Source: Eonycteris spelaea (taxonomy: Eukaryota > Chordata > Mammalia > Chiroptera > Pteropodidae). From it: DNA of 64,000 nucleotides. The stretch lies in the NCBI GenBank assembly GCA_003508835.1, contig PUFA01000003.1, positions 19,229,501-19,293,500 of the forward strand. The letters run 5' to 3'. The position numbers and the translations under genes are program-made. Positions 34,193-46,030 of this stretch are shown here, one piece after another. Numbering within the stretch: position 1 is the first letter of the stretch; each line of letters begins with the position of its first letter. Below the pieces are notes generated by a model. The model was not told the DNA's origin. It worked only from the letters and a program-made list of their open reading frames with translations, and did no database searches.

Positions 34193-36021
34193 GTGGCATG
34201 TGCCTGGTGCAAGGAACATAGTAGATGGGGCTGGCGGTGACATGGACAGCCATTGGAGCAGGAGGGGTAAAATGGATGTTGGTGATGGGAGAGCTACAAA
34301 GCTACCGTAGGCCTTGAATGGCAGGTGAGGGAAGGGGCATTGGATATCCCCACCCTGACCCTGGCCCTACACCAGTAGGCATGCTTATTCCAACGTGAGC
34401 TCATTTCCTTCGGTCTCACTGCCACCTAAGCCTCCAGCCCTGTGTTCCCTCACTCTGACGAGGGCTCCTGGGCCTGAAACCTTGGACTGCTCCCTCTGGA
34501 ATGTGAAGACAGACCCATAAGCTGAATTTAGGAACCCAGAGCAAACTCTCTGCTGTTCCCTTGCAGCTGACCTGGGGTCCAAGTGAGGCTAGGCCTCTGG
34601 CAGGAGCCAAAAACCAAGAACCGAGTCAGGAACCAGTTGACGAAGGTGTGGGCCCACCAGGGCAGTTCTTCCTCCCATCAGCAGTCTGGCCTCTAAGGAG
34701 GCTGGCACCGATGGGGAGGCAGCATTTGTGACCTCAGCAGCATTTGTGGAGCCCAGCAGCCATTCCTGGCCCTGCTTTGGATGTATGAGTTAAAAACTCA
34801 ACAAACCCTTGATCATCGGCGAATGTATTCTAAAAAAGTTATCAGTAAACCAAGGTTTTGAAATTCAAATGTTCCTTGAAACATAGTAGGACCTCGTCTT
34901 CACGATCGACAGTCACAGCCTAGGTGCGTGCAGCCCTTCATGGTCTTCGAGCTCTGTGCATACATCCGGGTTTTCTTTGTGTATCCAGTGGTGGTGATTT
35001 GGTAGACGATCATTCTGCTAGTTCTGATGGTAAATCCCGGTGCAGGCACTGCTTCTTCTAGCTGAGTGGTCTCCCCACAGAGAGCAGTGATCTCCAGATG
35101 AGCTTTAAAGCCCCTTCCCACCTGCCTTAGAGCCTGTGAGGAAAAGGAGGAAGGCCCCTGGTGGGAAGGGACCTAGAGGTGAGAAAGGTTCTAACTCTCC
35201 CCACTTCCAGGTTGGTCCAGTGGGAGCTTCAGGGACAAGGGAGTGGGGGAGGGCACTGGAAGTGTCCCAGCAGGCCTGGGCCTCTATGGCAGCTGGGTGC
35301 ACCCAGTCCAGTCAGAAGGGGACAGCATTCTGCCATTGGACTTAAGTATCCCTGGCGTGCTGGTCACGCACTCTGCCGGGCTGCACCAGCATGAAAGCCA
35401 CAGGGGCCAGCGAGGGAGCTGTGCTCCCAGGCAGGGTGGCCAGGCAGTCTCGTGGCTCGGCCACGCCCTCCTAAACAACCCAGCAGGCCTTTCACCGTCT
35501 GTCCTTGAAAGCGCGTCACATTCCTACAGACTGAGTGTCCCAGTAGCTATACCCTCACGTGGCTGCAAAATCACGCTTAGTACTTAAAGCCTATAGGCTT
35601 TCAGCTCATTTAGGGCTAGTCTTATAGCCAAAGAAAGACATCTCTTTAGAAGGAGGCATTTCCTGGCGGAATTTGTGTCTGGGGACCCCCTATACTTCCA
35701 ATGCTGGAGTCAGGGACATCAAAGCCTGCAGTCTGTTTTATTCTGCTTTGTGGAGGATTTCGTTAACTCCAAGTTGGGAAATGGGGCCTGGGTATAGGCT
35801 GGGTCTGTCTTTTGCGTTTTCCCAGGTGCTAGGGTCTAGGTATGGAGTACCATCTGACATGGCACAAGTTACCATGTTGGCCAGTTAGGCCAGTTATCTG
35901 CCTTCTCTGGGCCTCAGTTTCCCTCTCCATAGAGGGGAATTGCAGCGTTTCTTCACACTAATGGGGTGCCGTCCCTGCCTCCAGCTTTGTCTCACAGAGC
36001 CTTGTTCTTTCTCTCCCGCAG
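34193..36021. other. Unannotated sequence leading to the CTIF start-codon exon
   Basis: A possible MIR fragment ('tgggcctcagtttccctctc') lies at about 35890-35945. The last 20 bases before the exon form a good polypyrimidine tract and 3' splice site. Nothing else was recognised. Confidence 0.45.
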
Positions 36022-36048
36022 TCTGGCCCAGGCCCCTGAGCTGGAGGG
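36022..36048 (+). promoter_or_regulatory. CTIF: CTIF 5' UTR segment and start-codon context
   Basis: The first 27 bases of this exon are untranslated. An in-frame tga at 36037-36039 lies four codons upstream of the ATG, so translation cannot begin further upstream in this frame. The ATG has G at -3 and G at +4, a favourable Kozak context, and no other ATG lies between the splice site and the start. Confidence 0.85.
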
Positions 36049-36228
36049 ATGGAGAACTCCTCAGCGGCGTCGGCCTCCTCTGAGGCTGGGAGCAGCCGCT
36101 CCCAGGAGATTGAGGAGCTAGAGCGATTCATCGACAGCTACGTGCTCGAGTACCAGGTGCAGGGGCTGCTGACAGACAAGACAGAGGGTGATTGCGAGAG
36201 CGAGAAGACACAGTCCCACATCTCCCAG
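36049..36228 (+). CDS. CTIF: CTIF, first coding exon (residues 1-60)
   Basis: CTIF binds the CBP80 subunit of the nuclear cap-binding complex and recruits eIF3 for the first (CBC-dependent) round of translation, which couples to nonsense-mediated decay. It acts in the cytoplasm and perinuclear region. The exon encodes a Ser/Ala-rich start (residues 4-18, beginning MENSSAASASSEAGSSR), then an acidic, probably helical segment (about 19-41, with EIEELERFIDSYVLEYQ), then a charged tail ending SHISQ. The protein's N-terminal half is the CBP80-binding part and the C-terminal MIF4G domain lies outside this window. The exon is 180 coding bases, ends in phase 0, and is followed by gtgagc at 36229. The acceptor is cag at 36019-36021. 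Residues 42-53 differ at a few positions from the human protein as I remember it. The identification rests on recognising this protein and on the two following exons. Confidence 0.95.
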
Positions 36229-36844
36229 GTGAGCACTGGCCCGGGAGGGGAAGGGAGAGGGAGCCCAGGTCCTAGGCAGGCAAGGGGCCTGGGCCCACTC
36301 AAGAGAGCCATAAGGGGACCCTAATTCCAGGCAGGAAGCCTCCCTCAGCCCCTCTGACCCACGTCTACTCCATCCTACCTCACTGGGCAGCTGGGGCCCA
36401 GCCAGATGCACAATTCACTGAACACACATTTCCTGAGTACCTACCATGTGCAATGCACTATTTATTCCCTGCCCTCCATAAGCTGCGTTATGAAAGAGAT
36501 CTGGAGATGGTAGCTTATCCAACATGCGCACAATCAAAAGCGGTAGCTTGTGAATATTTTCTCTGATTTCAGATACAGGCAGTTGTTGGCAGCCAGAGAA
36601 TTGAGTCTGTTAGGCAGTCCCCCAGGGCCTGTGTGTCAGACCTAGTTGGGCACATGAGGCGTTCTGACTTGGATCTCACCCCCTTCTGGATCAGTCTTCA
36701 GCAGCCCTGGCCGTGGGTAGAAGTCTCAAGTTCTCCCGAATAGTGTGAGCCATTCAGGGCGGCAACCATATTGTGTGCCCCTTTGCCTAACACCGGAAAT
36801 CCTCGGTAGATATTTGTGCAAGAGTTGGCTCCAGGTTTGCTTCT

Positions 36845-36945
36845 AGCTGCCTGCGTGACCTTGAGCAAATCCCTCAACTTCTCGGAGGCTTGGTTTTCAT
36901 ATCTGGCCAATGAAATGATTCCGCCCCTCAGGAATATTTGAAGGT
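36845..36945 (+). repeat. MIR SINE fragment
   Basis: Sense MIR core: 'gcctgcgtgaccttgagcaa', 'cctcaacttctcggaggctt', then a decayed 'atctggccaatgaaatga'. Confidence 0.75.
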
Positions 36946-37394
36946 CAAAGGCGATAAGAGGTCAAAGCTAAAGAGAAGCAGGGCGTTGCCGGCGTAAGGA
37001 GACGGGGAGGGTCTCCTCTGTTCACGTGTCCACCTCTACGTGTTGTCCCACCTTGAGCCTGGAATTCCTCTGACAAGTAAAGGGGAGCCACCGGGTGCCC
37101 TGCTTTGGAGAAAAGCTGAATGCAGCTGGCTGGGTGGCCAGAAGATCACACCCTCCAACTTTTTAGAAAGCCAGAATGGACCTATGGCTTTCCTGGAACT
37201 CTGGACCAGGAGTCAACCTGGGAAATCCTAAAGCCATGGTGGTCTGTACCTCATTCCCACTGGGGGATGAGGAAGAGAAAGTGGGCCCTGAGAGCGAAAT
37301 GGAAATATATACGATGCTTCCCTTAGTGTCCTCAAAGTTCTAGAATCACAATGAGTCTAAGGGTGTAGTTTATCCGGTGTTCACTCTCCAAGGC
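36946..37394. other. Unannotated intronic sequence
   Basis: No recognised feature. Confidence 0.4.
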
Positions 37395-37800
37395 GTAGTT
37401 AGCAACTGCCCTGTGGCTGGCACTGTTCTCGGATTGGGTATCCGAGAGTGAGCAAAACAGACAAGCACTCTGCCCTCACGGGACTTCTACTTAGTGGTGG
37501 ATGATAATTGCGGTGGAAAAATTAAAGCAAGAAATGGAATGGGGACTGGTAAGGGTCAGGAAAGGTTTGCAATTTTAAATAGGATGTCAGGGAAGGTGTC
37601 GCTGAGGAGGTGGAGAGGGGAGCTGTGCAGATATGTGGGGGAGGAGTGTTCCAGGCAGAGGGCATGGCATGCACAAAGGCCCTAGCTGGGAGGGCCTTCC
37701 AAGCCCAACAGGAAGGCCAGGGTGGCTGCAGCAGAGAGAGGAAGAGGGAGAGCTGGAGGAGACGGATCAGGGAGGAAATGGAGACACCTAGGCAAGGCTG
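37395..37800 (-). repeat. L2 LINE fragment
   Basis: Antisense L2: 'ggaaggtgtcgctgaggagg', then 'gagtgttccaggcagagggc', 'atgcacaaaggcccta' and 'ggccagggtggctg'. This is the characteristic L2 3' part. The element may continue, more decayed, toward 38300. Confidence 0.75.
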
Positions 37801-37958
37801 AACCCTGGGGTCTGCCAGCATCTAGAAAGCAGGGTGTGCAGGAGAACCAGTAAAGAACAGGAGGGAGTTGGAAGTAAGGCAGAAGGGAAACCAGGTGAGA
37901 GCGAGTGTTGGAAGCCCCAGGAAGGGCGTGTTTCAAGGAAGCGTCGTGTGTGTGTGGT

Positions 37959-37989
<31 letters not shown>

Positions 37990-40209
37990 GTTGTGAAGTG
38001 GTGACTGTGTTGACTGCTGCTGCAGGCCATGGGAAGGAGGACTGAGAATAACCTGATAGAGCCGTAGGAGCCGCTGGTGACTCTGACTAGAGAGGTAACA
38101 GTCGAGTGATGGAGGTGAAGTTCAAGGAGACCGTTGAGGATAATGCAAATCCTCTCTGTATTACAGGAGTTTCGTTGTGAAGGAGAGACATACGGTATTT
38201 GGGGAATGGGGTCAAAATGAGAGTATTTGCAAACTGGTGTGCATTGATGAGGGTGGTCCAGAGCAAAGAGGATGGTTGCTGGAGCAATGACCTTGAATAG
38301 GTAAGAGGGCTTGACCTTGGCTGAGGCCCCAGCGGCTCACACACCCTCACAGGAGGAAGTTGCCAGGCTCGCAGCCATGCATCCAGCATGGCCCCCTCTC
38401 GTGCATCACAGCTGTGGCTTTTCCAGCTGCTCTCAGTCGTGGTGGTGCAAGCGCAGAGTTATGACGGTGAATTTCACCAGGACTGAGTTTTCTCTGGGTG
38501 AGAACGGTGGAAGGAGAAAAGGGTGGGGTAGGTGAAGGAGCGATGACGGTGATATCCCCTGATCCTGAGCCTGGCAAGGAGGGGAGTGGGGACCCAAGGT
38601 TGGTGGTGGATGCCGAAGGGTGGTGGGTCAGTGGATTGGAGGTCCTACGGAAGTCCAAGAATTGTCAGAGTCCTGGAAAAGAAGTAAGACAGAAAGATAG
38701 GAGTGTCGAAGAGCGGGGTGTTTGAAACCTAGGGTAGAGGTTTCTTTCATTGCACAGAAATTGGCAATAAAAGAGCCTCGCGTATGTGTGGAGTGTGAGA
38801 GGGAAGGTCAGAAGGAAAGGGGCCCTGGAACTGAGAAGCCGGGCACGGGAGCCAGCTGCGTGGATGTCGAAATCACCACGAAAGGGAAAATGGATGCTGA
38901 AGAAGGCGGCAGCGACCCAGGAGAAGTCTTCAAAACGTGCGGGGAGCGAGGTGGAGGTGAATGACTGGGGGTCTGCAGGTGACTGCAAGGAGGTGGGGGG
39001 GGGGGCTTGTCTGATGACATGTTAATTTTTTGCATAGCTTTGTTCTTAATTTAAATTACTGATGGTACAATTAACAATATCATGGCCTGGAGTGGAAGTG
39101 GGAGAGCCACCAGACTAGATTGGAAAATTTCTGAGGGCCGTGAGCCTCTTTGGGTTCTCCAGGGCAGGAAGGGGAAGAACTGGGTGCAGCAATTCTTGCA
39201 GCCTCCCGCAAGCACCCCAGAGCTGACTTTCCCAGGAGCAGGCCTCATGGACGGGTGCATAGGGCCGGCCTGGTGTGTGCTGCCTGCCTCCCCCACTGTC
39301 TGGACTCTAGGGGACTCCAGAGGGGAGTTTTCAATGGCTCCTTTAGGTGAAATGGGCTTTTACAGGAGGAGGGGTCAAGGAAGCCATGAAGCTTCACCCC
39401 AGAGGAATGCTTTGTGAATGGGAGAATTTCTGTTCCCAGAACAGCCATGGTGACTGCTAAGTCCTCAGCATGTAAAGCCTGAGAGAAGTGCCCTCACGCT
39501 GGGCCCTGCACTGCTGGCTCCTGCTTCTAGGGCATGTTGGGCCTGACCATGCTCCAATCTCTCTACATCTGGAGGGGTTTTTAAACAAATGTTTGTTGTG
39601 AGGCAGTGTGAAAAACATGGCCACTTGTAATATCTGGATGCATTCCTTAAACTTTGCACATTCTTTTAAGTTCCCTGGAAGAATGCAAGCACGGGGCAGC
39701 ATCCAGGGTCCACCTGTGTGTTCTTGGCCAAGGACTTGACCCCACCCCCTCTCTCTCCCCCCCTCCCCTCCCTCCCTCACATATGCCTACAGACACAGCT
39801 GGGGTACAGACTCCAGGGAGGGCACGGCTGGGGATGACCAAGCAAGATCAGGGTTAGAAGTGTCTACGTAACATATTTCTATTGACACAGCCTTATGAGA
39901 AATCTTTTTGCTAAATCATTTGTGAGTATTTTTATTTGATCCGATGACTGTTTTAAATGAAAGCCAAAAACAAAGAACAAAAATAACCTCAAAGAATGTG
40001 CTAGTCTGCCTGTCTGTGGTAGTGTTTTAATGTTTCTGGGAGAGGAAAATTCTTAAGAGTCTTGGAAACCTTGAGAAACCTTGAGGGAGTAGAAAAGAAT
40101 GTTGTTCTTCAGTTGGTGAGGTCATTTTTTTAAGATCTGAGAGATAACAGTTGACACTCAAGAAGAAAATATCATGATGCTTGCACAGTTATATTCTTCT
40201 CCTGCTCCT
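37801..40209. other. Unannotated intronic sequence
   Basis: Purine-rich on the + strand from 38460 to 39000, which keeps several frames open. A run of 11 G lies at 38995-39005. Apart from a GT microsatellite, nothing could be named. Confidence 0.4.
37945..37990. repeat. (GT)n microsatellite
   Basis: About 46 bp of GT with two single-base interruptions. Confidence 0.95.
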
Positions 40210-40390
40210 CCCCCAGCAACAGCTGGAAAGATGGATGGAGGGAGGGAGAAATGGAGGGAGGGAGGAAGGGAGGCATGAGAAGGAAGGGAGGAAGAAAGGA
40301 AGAAAAGAATGAAGGAAAAGAGAAGGATAGAAAGGGGAGAGAGAAGGAAACAAGAGAAGGAAGAAAGAAAGAGCAAGTGAGATTCCTTTT
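40210..40390. repeat. Purine tract (GGGA/GGAA/GAAA)n
   Basis: About 170 bp with almost only A and G on the + strand. Long homopurine tracts of this kind can form triplex DNA and are often length-variable. A Ser/Pro/Phe-rich minus-strand frame across it is an artefact. Confidence 0.9.
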
Positions 40391-40529
40391 TTTTTTTTAG
40401 ATGAGTAAACCAAGAGAATGTATGTTCTAAGTTCTCAAACACTTACGGGATACCATATTTAAAATTACCACACATGCACTCCCAAACGCTCACACTTCAA
40501 AAGTGCCTGCCCTCCAATGGATTCCAAGT

Positions 40530-40680
40530 CCCTGAGGCACATCCTGAAAGTGGTCCTCACTCTGTGCTTGGGATGGGGGATTATCCTCCTGTTCTGCAGA
40601 AGAAAAGACAGACACAGAGATGGGAAATAGCCAAACTGCACTGCCAGGGGCAGCTGAGCGAAGCCCTGGTGCTCACCCAT
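40530..40680 (-). repeat. Probable MIR SINE fragment
   Basis: Weak antisense match ('ttatcctcctgttctgcaga' followed by 'gacagacacagagatgggaa'). Diverged. Confidence 0.45.
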
Positions 40681-40728
40681 TCCCACCTACTTTTGGTTCC
40701 CTGAGAGGTACAGGCTGTTGGGTGGTTG

Positions 40729-40729
<1 letters not shown>

Positions 40730-40774
<45 letters not shown>
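40730..40774. repeat. (CA)n microsatellite
   Basis: A perfect run of about 22 AC units, the longest pure dinucleotide array here and probably polymorphic. Confidence 0.98.
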
Positions 40775-40776
<2 letters not shown>

Positions 40777-41585
40777 GATAGAATAAGAATTAGGATTCCA
40801 AATCTCATTGACTATTAGCCTTTCGTAGAAGAGATTGGGATGTTGTAAGTGGGGAAAGTTTGACACTTCTGATGTGAGTGGATGGTCTCGTGGATCATCA
40901 CCAGGCTTTAAAGCCATGTTCGCGACTCTGTCTGCACAGTGGAATCATCGGGGAGCTTGGACTGGCCCCCACCTCGGAGTTCAGTTGAATGGGAGGGGCC
41001 TGGGCATGGCATTCAGCCCCATGTGACTCCGATGTCCTGCTGGTTGGCAGCCACAGCCACAGGTGGGGTATCTCTGTCTCCCTTCCCCACCCCTCATGCC
41101 AGCTGTTCCCTTCTCTTGGAAGGAGAGAATGAATATTCTGAAGAACATACATTTAATGAAGGCATATTTTCTAGTAAACTCTTGTTAATAGGTCGAATGA
41201 AGAACCAGTGAGGATGAAGATAACTTCCTGCAGTCCTTTTTGATGCTGTCAGGCACTTAGAAGTCCTGGTTTTGTTTCAGATGCAAAGTGACCTTTCAAA
41301 GAGAGATGCAAGCATGCAGATATGTAGGCTGGAGTGAGTGGTCAGGTTGGCCTGATGTCTCTTTCTCACAGTGTTTTCCTTCTCTTTTTCTTCACGTTTC
41401 CTTTCATTCTGCCTTTCCCGTTCACTGTTCCCTCATTCCTCTTGTATGTCATTCCTTCATTTCCTCCTGCCCTCTAAATCCCTCTTCCCTGCCATCTTTG
41501 CTCATAGGAGGAAGCGCTTAATGGTGGACCACCCATGAAAGGCTTAACAGAAGAAGTGAGTTTAAGGGAACCTCTGGGGTGGTTG
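40775..41585. other. Unannotated intronic sequence
   Basis: No recognised feature. 41360-41510 is T/C-rich. Confidence 0.4.
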
Positions 41586-41589
41586 AGCA

Positions 41590-42275
41590 TGGGGGGCTCG
41601 TTTTATTTTTCTCCTTATGTTAAAAATAATTTCTTTTTACTTACACAAATAGTATATGCGTACATGTTCATGGTACGTAAGAATTCATATATCAATAAAA
41701 TCTCCCTTATCAACTGCCTCACTCCAGTGCCTTACCCTATCTCCCATCGGATCCGTCAGTTAACTTTCTTACCTTTTTAAATGCTTTTACCAACATATAT
41801 ATATAATATGACTTATAGGAATATATTATTTCAAAATCAGAAATCATAGCCAGTGAATATGTTGTTCAATAACTGGCATTTTCACCTAAATGTCTGTCCT
41901 GGGGAGTCCTGCCGGCTTATACGTACACCTGCTCGTTTAATAGCTGCCCACAGTGTGAATGTCCCCTCTTTTAACCACTCACCTATTGATGGGCATTCAG
42001 GTTACTTCCAAATTTTCCTAGAAATACAAGGTACTTCAGTGAATACCGTTGAACGTGCCTCCTCCTACACATAAAAAAGTATGTCTTCAGGTAGATAACG
42101 AGATATAGAATCGATTTCAGTAGCTATTGCCAGATTGCTCTCCGAAGTGATTTCCATTATTCATACTACCACCTGTTGTATTGGGACAGATTATCTGTCG
42201 TCATTTTAATTTGTATTTTCTTGATTTCTAGTGAGGCTGAAGTTTTGAAAATCTGATTACCAGTCTTTTTAAATA
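41590..42275 (-). repeat. L1M 3' end, truncated
   Basis: Antisense L1 with a 3'-UTR part at left ('tacttacacaaatagtatat', 'accaacatatat') and ORF2 text at right ('cctattgatgggcattcagg', 'tttgtattttcttgatttct' then 'agtgaggctgaa'). Diverged, no intact frame. Confidence 0.75.
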
Positions 42276-42594
42276 GGTTAAAATTTTTATTTTACCTTTA
42301 AAGCAACAATTGGAAAAAACAGAATACAGAGTAAGAAGTCTACCATAATTTTATGACAGAAACTAGTGTACTTTTGATGTAATAATTTTTTTCTCTATAC
42401 CTTTTACAAAGTTGAGCTTCTGACTTACATGTAGCTTTTCAGCTCGCTCATTTATCTCTCATGATCTAGACATTGTTTGGTGGTTTTGGCGTGAAGCATA
42501 ATTGTTTAAATCTGCCCTTTTTCTGCCAGTTACTGTTGGCTAAATAGTGAAGTATAATTAGAGCTAACATGTTTTCCCTCAGGCTGTGTTCTGG

Positions 42595-43540
42595 GCTCTT
42601 GGACAAAGTCATGAACAGGATGGACCGGTAACTGCTATCCTCCGAGCCCTTACTTTCTGGTGAGAAAGGACAGAAAGTAGACAAAGATGGAACAGGATGT
42701 TAGAAGGTGATGCATGTGTGAGGCGGGAAGGGGCAGGAGCGCTGGGCTGTCCTGGAAGGCTTGCTTAGAACAGGAATTTTGAGCAAAGGTTTGAAGAAGG
42801 CAGGAGAGCGAGGCCACTTGGGAACGAGTATTCCGGGCAGAGGGAGTGTCAGAGGCATGGGGAATGTGAAAGGCAGAGCTCCGGTGTGGGGTGTGCCCGG
42901 TTTTGAGGAAGAGCTGTGGAGCTGGTCTGGTGGGAGCAAAGTTAAGCAAGGGGGGGATGCTTTGGAAGAGCCAGGTCTGCAAGGCCTCGCTGGTCCTGGT
43001 GAGGACTCTGCAAGATTTTGAGACAGGGAGACATGGAGGGTTTTGAGCAGAGTGGGGACATGGTGTGACTGGCTAAAGAGGATCACTCTGGATGCCATGT
43101 GATGAATAGACTGTGGCGAGGGCCCAGTCGTTGAGGGTGGGAATGGGGGGACGGGCAGGGAAGGAAGCAGGGAGATCAGGAAGCTGTTTAGTTGGTCCAG
43201 GTGAGAGGTGATGGTGACTTACAGCGGTGTGGTCACTGTGGAAGTGGTAAGAAGCGATCAGATTATCTTTATACTTTGAAGGTACAAATGACATGATTTT
43301 CTAATGAATGGCCCTGAGGATTTTACCTTGAGCATATGGAAAGGTAGACTTTCCAGAAATGAGATATAGGAGACCCTGGAAGAACAGCTTTGGGGAGCAA
43401 AGGCCCAGAGTTCAGTTTTTGGATATGAAAGGTTTAAGAGAGCATTCGCTATCTTAGTGGAGATGTCGATCAAGCAGTTAGATGTGCAAAGGTGGTGTTC
43501 AGAGGTGGGAAATGACCTGGACATTTACATTTGCAAATAA
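42595..43540 (-). repeat. L2 LINE, long fragment
   Basis: Nearly 1 kb of antisense L2: 'ggcttgcttagaacaggaat', 'gtattccgggcagagggagt', 'catggagggttttgagcaga', 'gaggatcactctggatgcc', 'ttagttggtccaggtgagag' and 'caaagaggt'-like distal text. It is the longest ancient LINE2 remnant in the window. Confidence 0.75.
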
Positions 43541-43657
43541 TGGCATATGGATGGCATTTTAAGCCAGGGAGTGAGGAAGCTTAGAGAAGAGGGTCCAAGA
43601 TTGGTCCCTAAGTTAGGAAGCTGGGAGATGCAGAGAAACAAAGAGACAGAAGTATGT

Positions 43658-44012
43658 CGATGTTAACTCATTTATTCTTCATAAAAATTCTATGAAAAAG
43701 ATGCTGTTATTGTTGCCAGCTTACAAGGTAGGAAACTGAGGCACAGAGAGTTTGAATAGGCTGCTGCTCAAGGTCACACAGCAAGTGTGTGACCAGTCTG
43801 AGGTTTGAACCAGGTGGTCTCCATGCCATACACTTAGTTTCTCTGCTATTGGTAGTTTTGGTTATTATTACAGGTGGGGGAAACTGAGTCCTAGGGATGA
43901 AGTGACTTCCCCAAGGTCATAGAGTAAGTGATGGAAGAGGCATAGGAACTTAAGATTCTCTGCTTCGAAAACTTCAGCTCCTAATTACTATGTTACACTG
44001 CCTCTCCAATAG
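43658..44012 (-). repeat. Two adjacent antisense MIR elements
   Basis: The first has 'ttacaaggtaggaaactgag' then 'gcacagagag' and 'caaggtcacacagcaagtg'. The second starts near 43850 with 'acaggtgggggaaactgag' then 'cccaaggtcatagag'. The same MIR core thus occurs twice in the same orientation, about 150 bp apart. Confidence 0.8.
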
Positions 44013-44414
44013 GAAAGTCGTTTGTTCATTTTTTAAGATAGAAGCAAGAAGCCTTTCTCCTTTCTCAGATCTCAGCCTTTGGGCAGCATCCTCTCCCCTT
44101 ACACACAGGCTTTCCTGGAATCTCACCGTGGGTGGAGAACGATCTCCTAGCCAGTCTGCAGTCCCACCTCCCCTTTCCTGTTCCCCCTCTCCTGGTCAGT
44201 AAGCCCACCTGCCCAGGATAGAAGAGGAAGTCAGACCTGCTTCTGACTTTGAGAGGCTCGTGCCTTGAAGCCAGCAGGATTCTGCTCCTGGCCGTCCCAG
44301 GCCTTGAGGAACCCATGTCTCCTTGGCATCGGGTGAAGGTTCCCACAGGACCTTCAATTTGCCCCCTGGTGGTCTTAGCACCCCATTGATGAAGAATCCG
44401 TGGATAAGACGACT

Positions 44415-44706
44415 TTTTAAAATAATTTTTCACTTTGAAATAATCTCAGGTGTACATAAAAATTATAATAATAGTACAAAGAATTCCTGCATATCCTTCA
44501 CCCAGATTCTCCAGTTGTTAATATTTTACTAAATTTGCTTTCTGTCAGATAGATAGATAGATAGATAGGTAGATAGACAGATAGATTGTATAATTTTTCT
44601 ATTTGAGAATAAGTTGTAGATATGATTCCCTTTTATCTTGAAACGCTTCAGTGTGTGTTGCCTAAGGGACATTCTCTGACATAATCATAATACAGGAAAT
44701 AAACAT
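44415..44706. repeat. L1M 3'-UTR (L1MC-like), left part
   Basis: Recognisable blocks are 'actttgaaataatctcaggt', 'agtacaaagaattcctgcat', 'tcacccagattctccagttg' and 'gatacaatactatta'. The element is interrupted at about 44706 by a second L1 and appears to resume after 45372. It contains a GATA microsatellite. Confidence 0.7.
44547..44587. repeat. (GATA)n microsatellite
   Basis: About ten gata-type units with two variant units (gtag, gaca), inside the L1 3' UTR. Confidence 0.95.
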
Positions 44707-45371
44707 TGATACAATACTATTATTTATAAATGGGTTCCTCAAAAAAATTAATCATAGAATTACCATATGATCCAACAATTCTACCTCGGGTATATAGACA
44801 AAAGAATTGAAAGCGAGGACCTGAACAGATATTTGCGTACCATGTTCATAGCACAATTATTCACAGTAGCCAAGAGGTGGAGACAACTCAAATGTCCATC
44901 AGTGAATGAATAAACAAAATGTGGCATATACGTACAATGGAATATTACTGAGGCTTTAAACAAAATGAAATCCTGTCATATACCGCAACTGCTACAAGAT
45001 AAAGTCCTCAAGGAGGACATTATGCTAGGCTTACAAGGCAGGAAACTGAGGCACAGTTTCTTAGCAGTTAAGACACGGGGGAGGCAGTTTCTTAACACTA
45101 AGTTATGTTCCCTCTTCTATGAGGCACTTGGAATAGTCAAATCCTAGAGAATATAAGTAGAATTATTGTGTCCAGGGACTGGGAGGTGAGGTGAATGGAA
45201 ACTTCCTGTTTGATGGAGACAGGGTTTCATCTGGGGTGATGAAAGTTCTAGAGATGGTAGTGATGGTTGGATAACAGTGTGAATGTAGTTAATGCCACTG
45301 AATTTTACACTTAAATATGGTTAAAATAGTACATTTTATGTTATATATATTTCACCACAATAAAAAAAAAT
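44707..45371 (+). repeat. L1M 3' end nested in an older L1
   Basis: Sense L1: 'taccatatgatccaacaatt', 'aatgtccatcagtgaatgaa', 'gtacaatggaatattactga', then 3' UTR 'gccactgaattttacactta' and a terminal aataaaaaaaaa. The poly-A-like end meets text of the outer L1, which marks it as the younger insertion. Confidence 0.8.
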
Positions 45372-45440
45372 CTGGTTTGGTGTCTAATCCAAGATTACAC
45401 ATTACGTTTAATATCTGACAGTTTCATTGGCTCTTGAATT
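45372..45440. repeat. L1M 3'-UTR, right part of the interrupted element
   Basis: 'tctggtttggtgtctaatcc' followed by 'aagattacacattacg' matches the next part of the outer 3' UTR in order. It is short and diverged. Confidence 0.55.
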
Positions 45441-45469
45441 AATACCCGTTACCTAGTCTGCCCTTTTTG

Positions 45470-45580
45470 GCTGTGTAACCCTGGGTCAGTTGCTTAACCA
45501 TGCTGTGCTCGAGTTCTGTATTTGCAAAGTGGGGATAATAAACGTGCCTAGGTTATCTATGAGGAGTGAATGTTAGTGTA
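45470..45580 (+). repeat. MIR SINE
   Basis: Sense MIR: 'gctgtgtaaccctgggtcag', 'ttgcttaaccatgctgtgct', then 'gcaaagtggggataataaac'. Confidence 0.85.
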
Positions 45581-45619
45581 CACGCCGGGGTTAGGCAGTG
45601 CCTAGATTTAAATGAGGTC

Positions 45620-46030
45620 TTTATACAATCTGGCAGTTAAGCCTTTGATATACATGTTATAAGTAGCCTCTCACTTGTCTTCAGATTTGTTCATGACTTC
45701 TTTTGTCACACGAAAGTTTTAGACTTTGATGTTTAAAACTTGTTTCTTGGATTTTAATCAACTTGGAATGTGTTGTCCGTGGGTGGTATGAGGCAGACAT
45801 GTCCTCACCTGCTAGCCAGTTGTCTCAGTTGGTATGTTTATTCATGCTTTCTCTTTCCCCTTGATTTGAACCACTATCCTTATCATATACTCAGCTCCCA
45901 TGTGTACATCTGTTTATCAGTGCAGTTTTAGCAGTGGTTGGTCCTGTGCTGCTACAGCATGCTGCTTTGGCTCTGACCACATAATACACTTTGATATCTG
46001 GAAGGGCAAGTCCCTGGGGGGACCTGGAGA
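45620..46030 (-). repeat. L1 ORF2 fragment
   Basis: Antisense ORF2 text: 'tcttttgtcacacgaaagtt', 'gatttgaaccactatc' region and 'tttgatatctggaagggcaa' then 'gtccc'. It comes from a part of ORF2 further 5' than the other L1 remnants here. Confidence 0.7.

Larger units (their letters stand above)
1..36021 (+). other. CTIF: Non-coding DNA upstream of the CTIF start-codon exon (probable 5'-UTR intron)
   Basis: No coding exon could be recognised in this 36 kb. It ends at a strong 3' splice site: a pyrimidine-rich run followed by cag at 36019-36021. In human CTIF, a non-coding first exon lies tens of kilobases upstream of the ATG exon, so most or all of this stretch is inferred to be intron. The left edge could instead reach flanking DNA, and an unrecognised non-coding exon cannot be excluded. 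The content is old interspersed repeats and unannotated unique sequence, listed separately. Confidence 0.7.
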
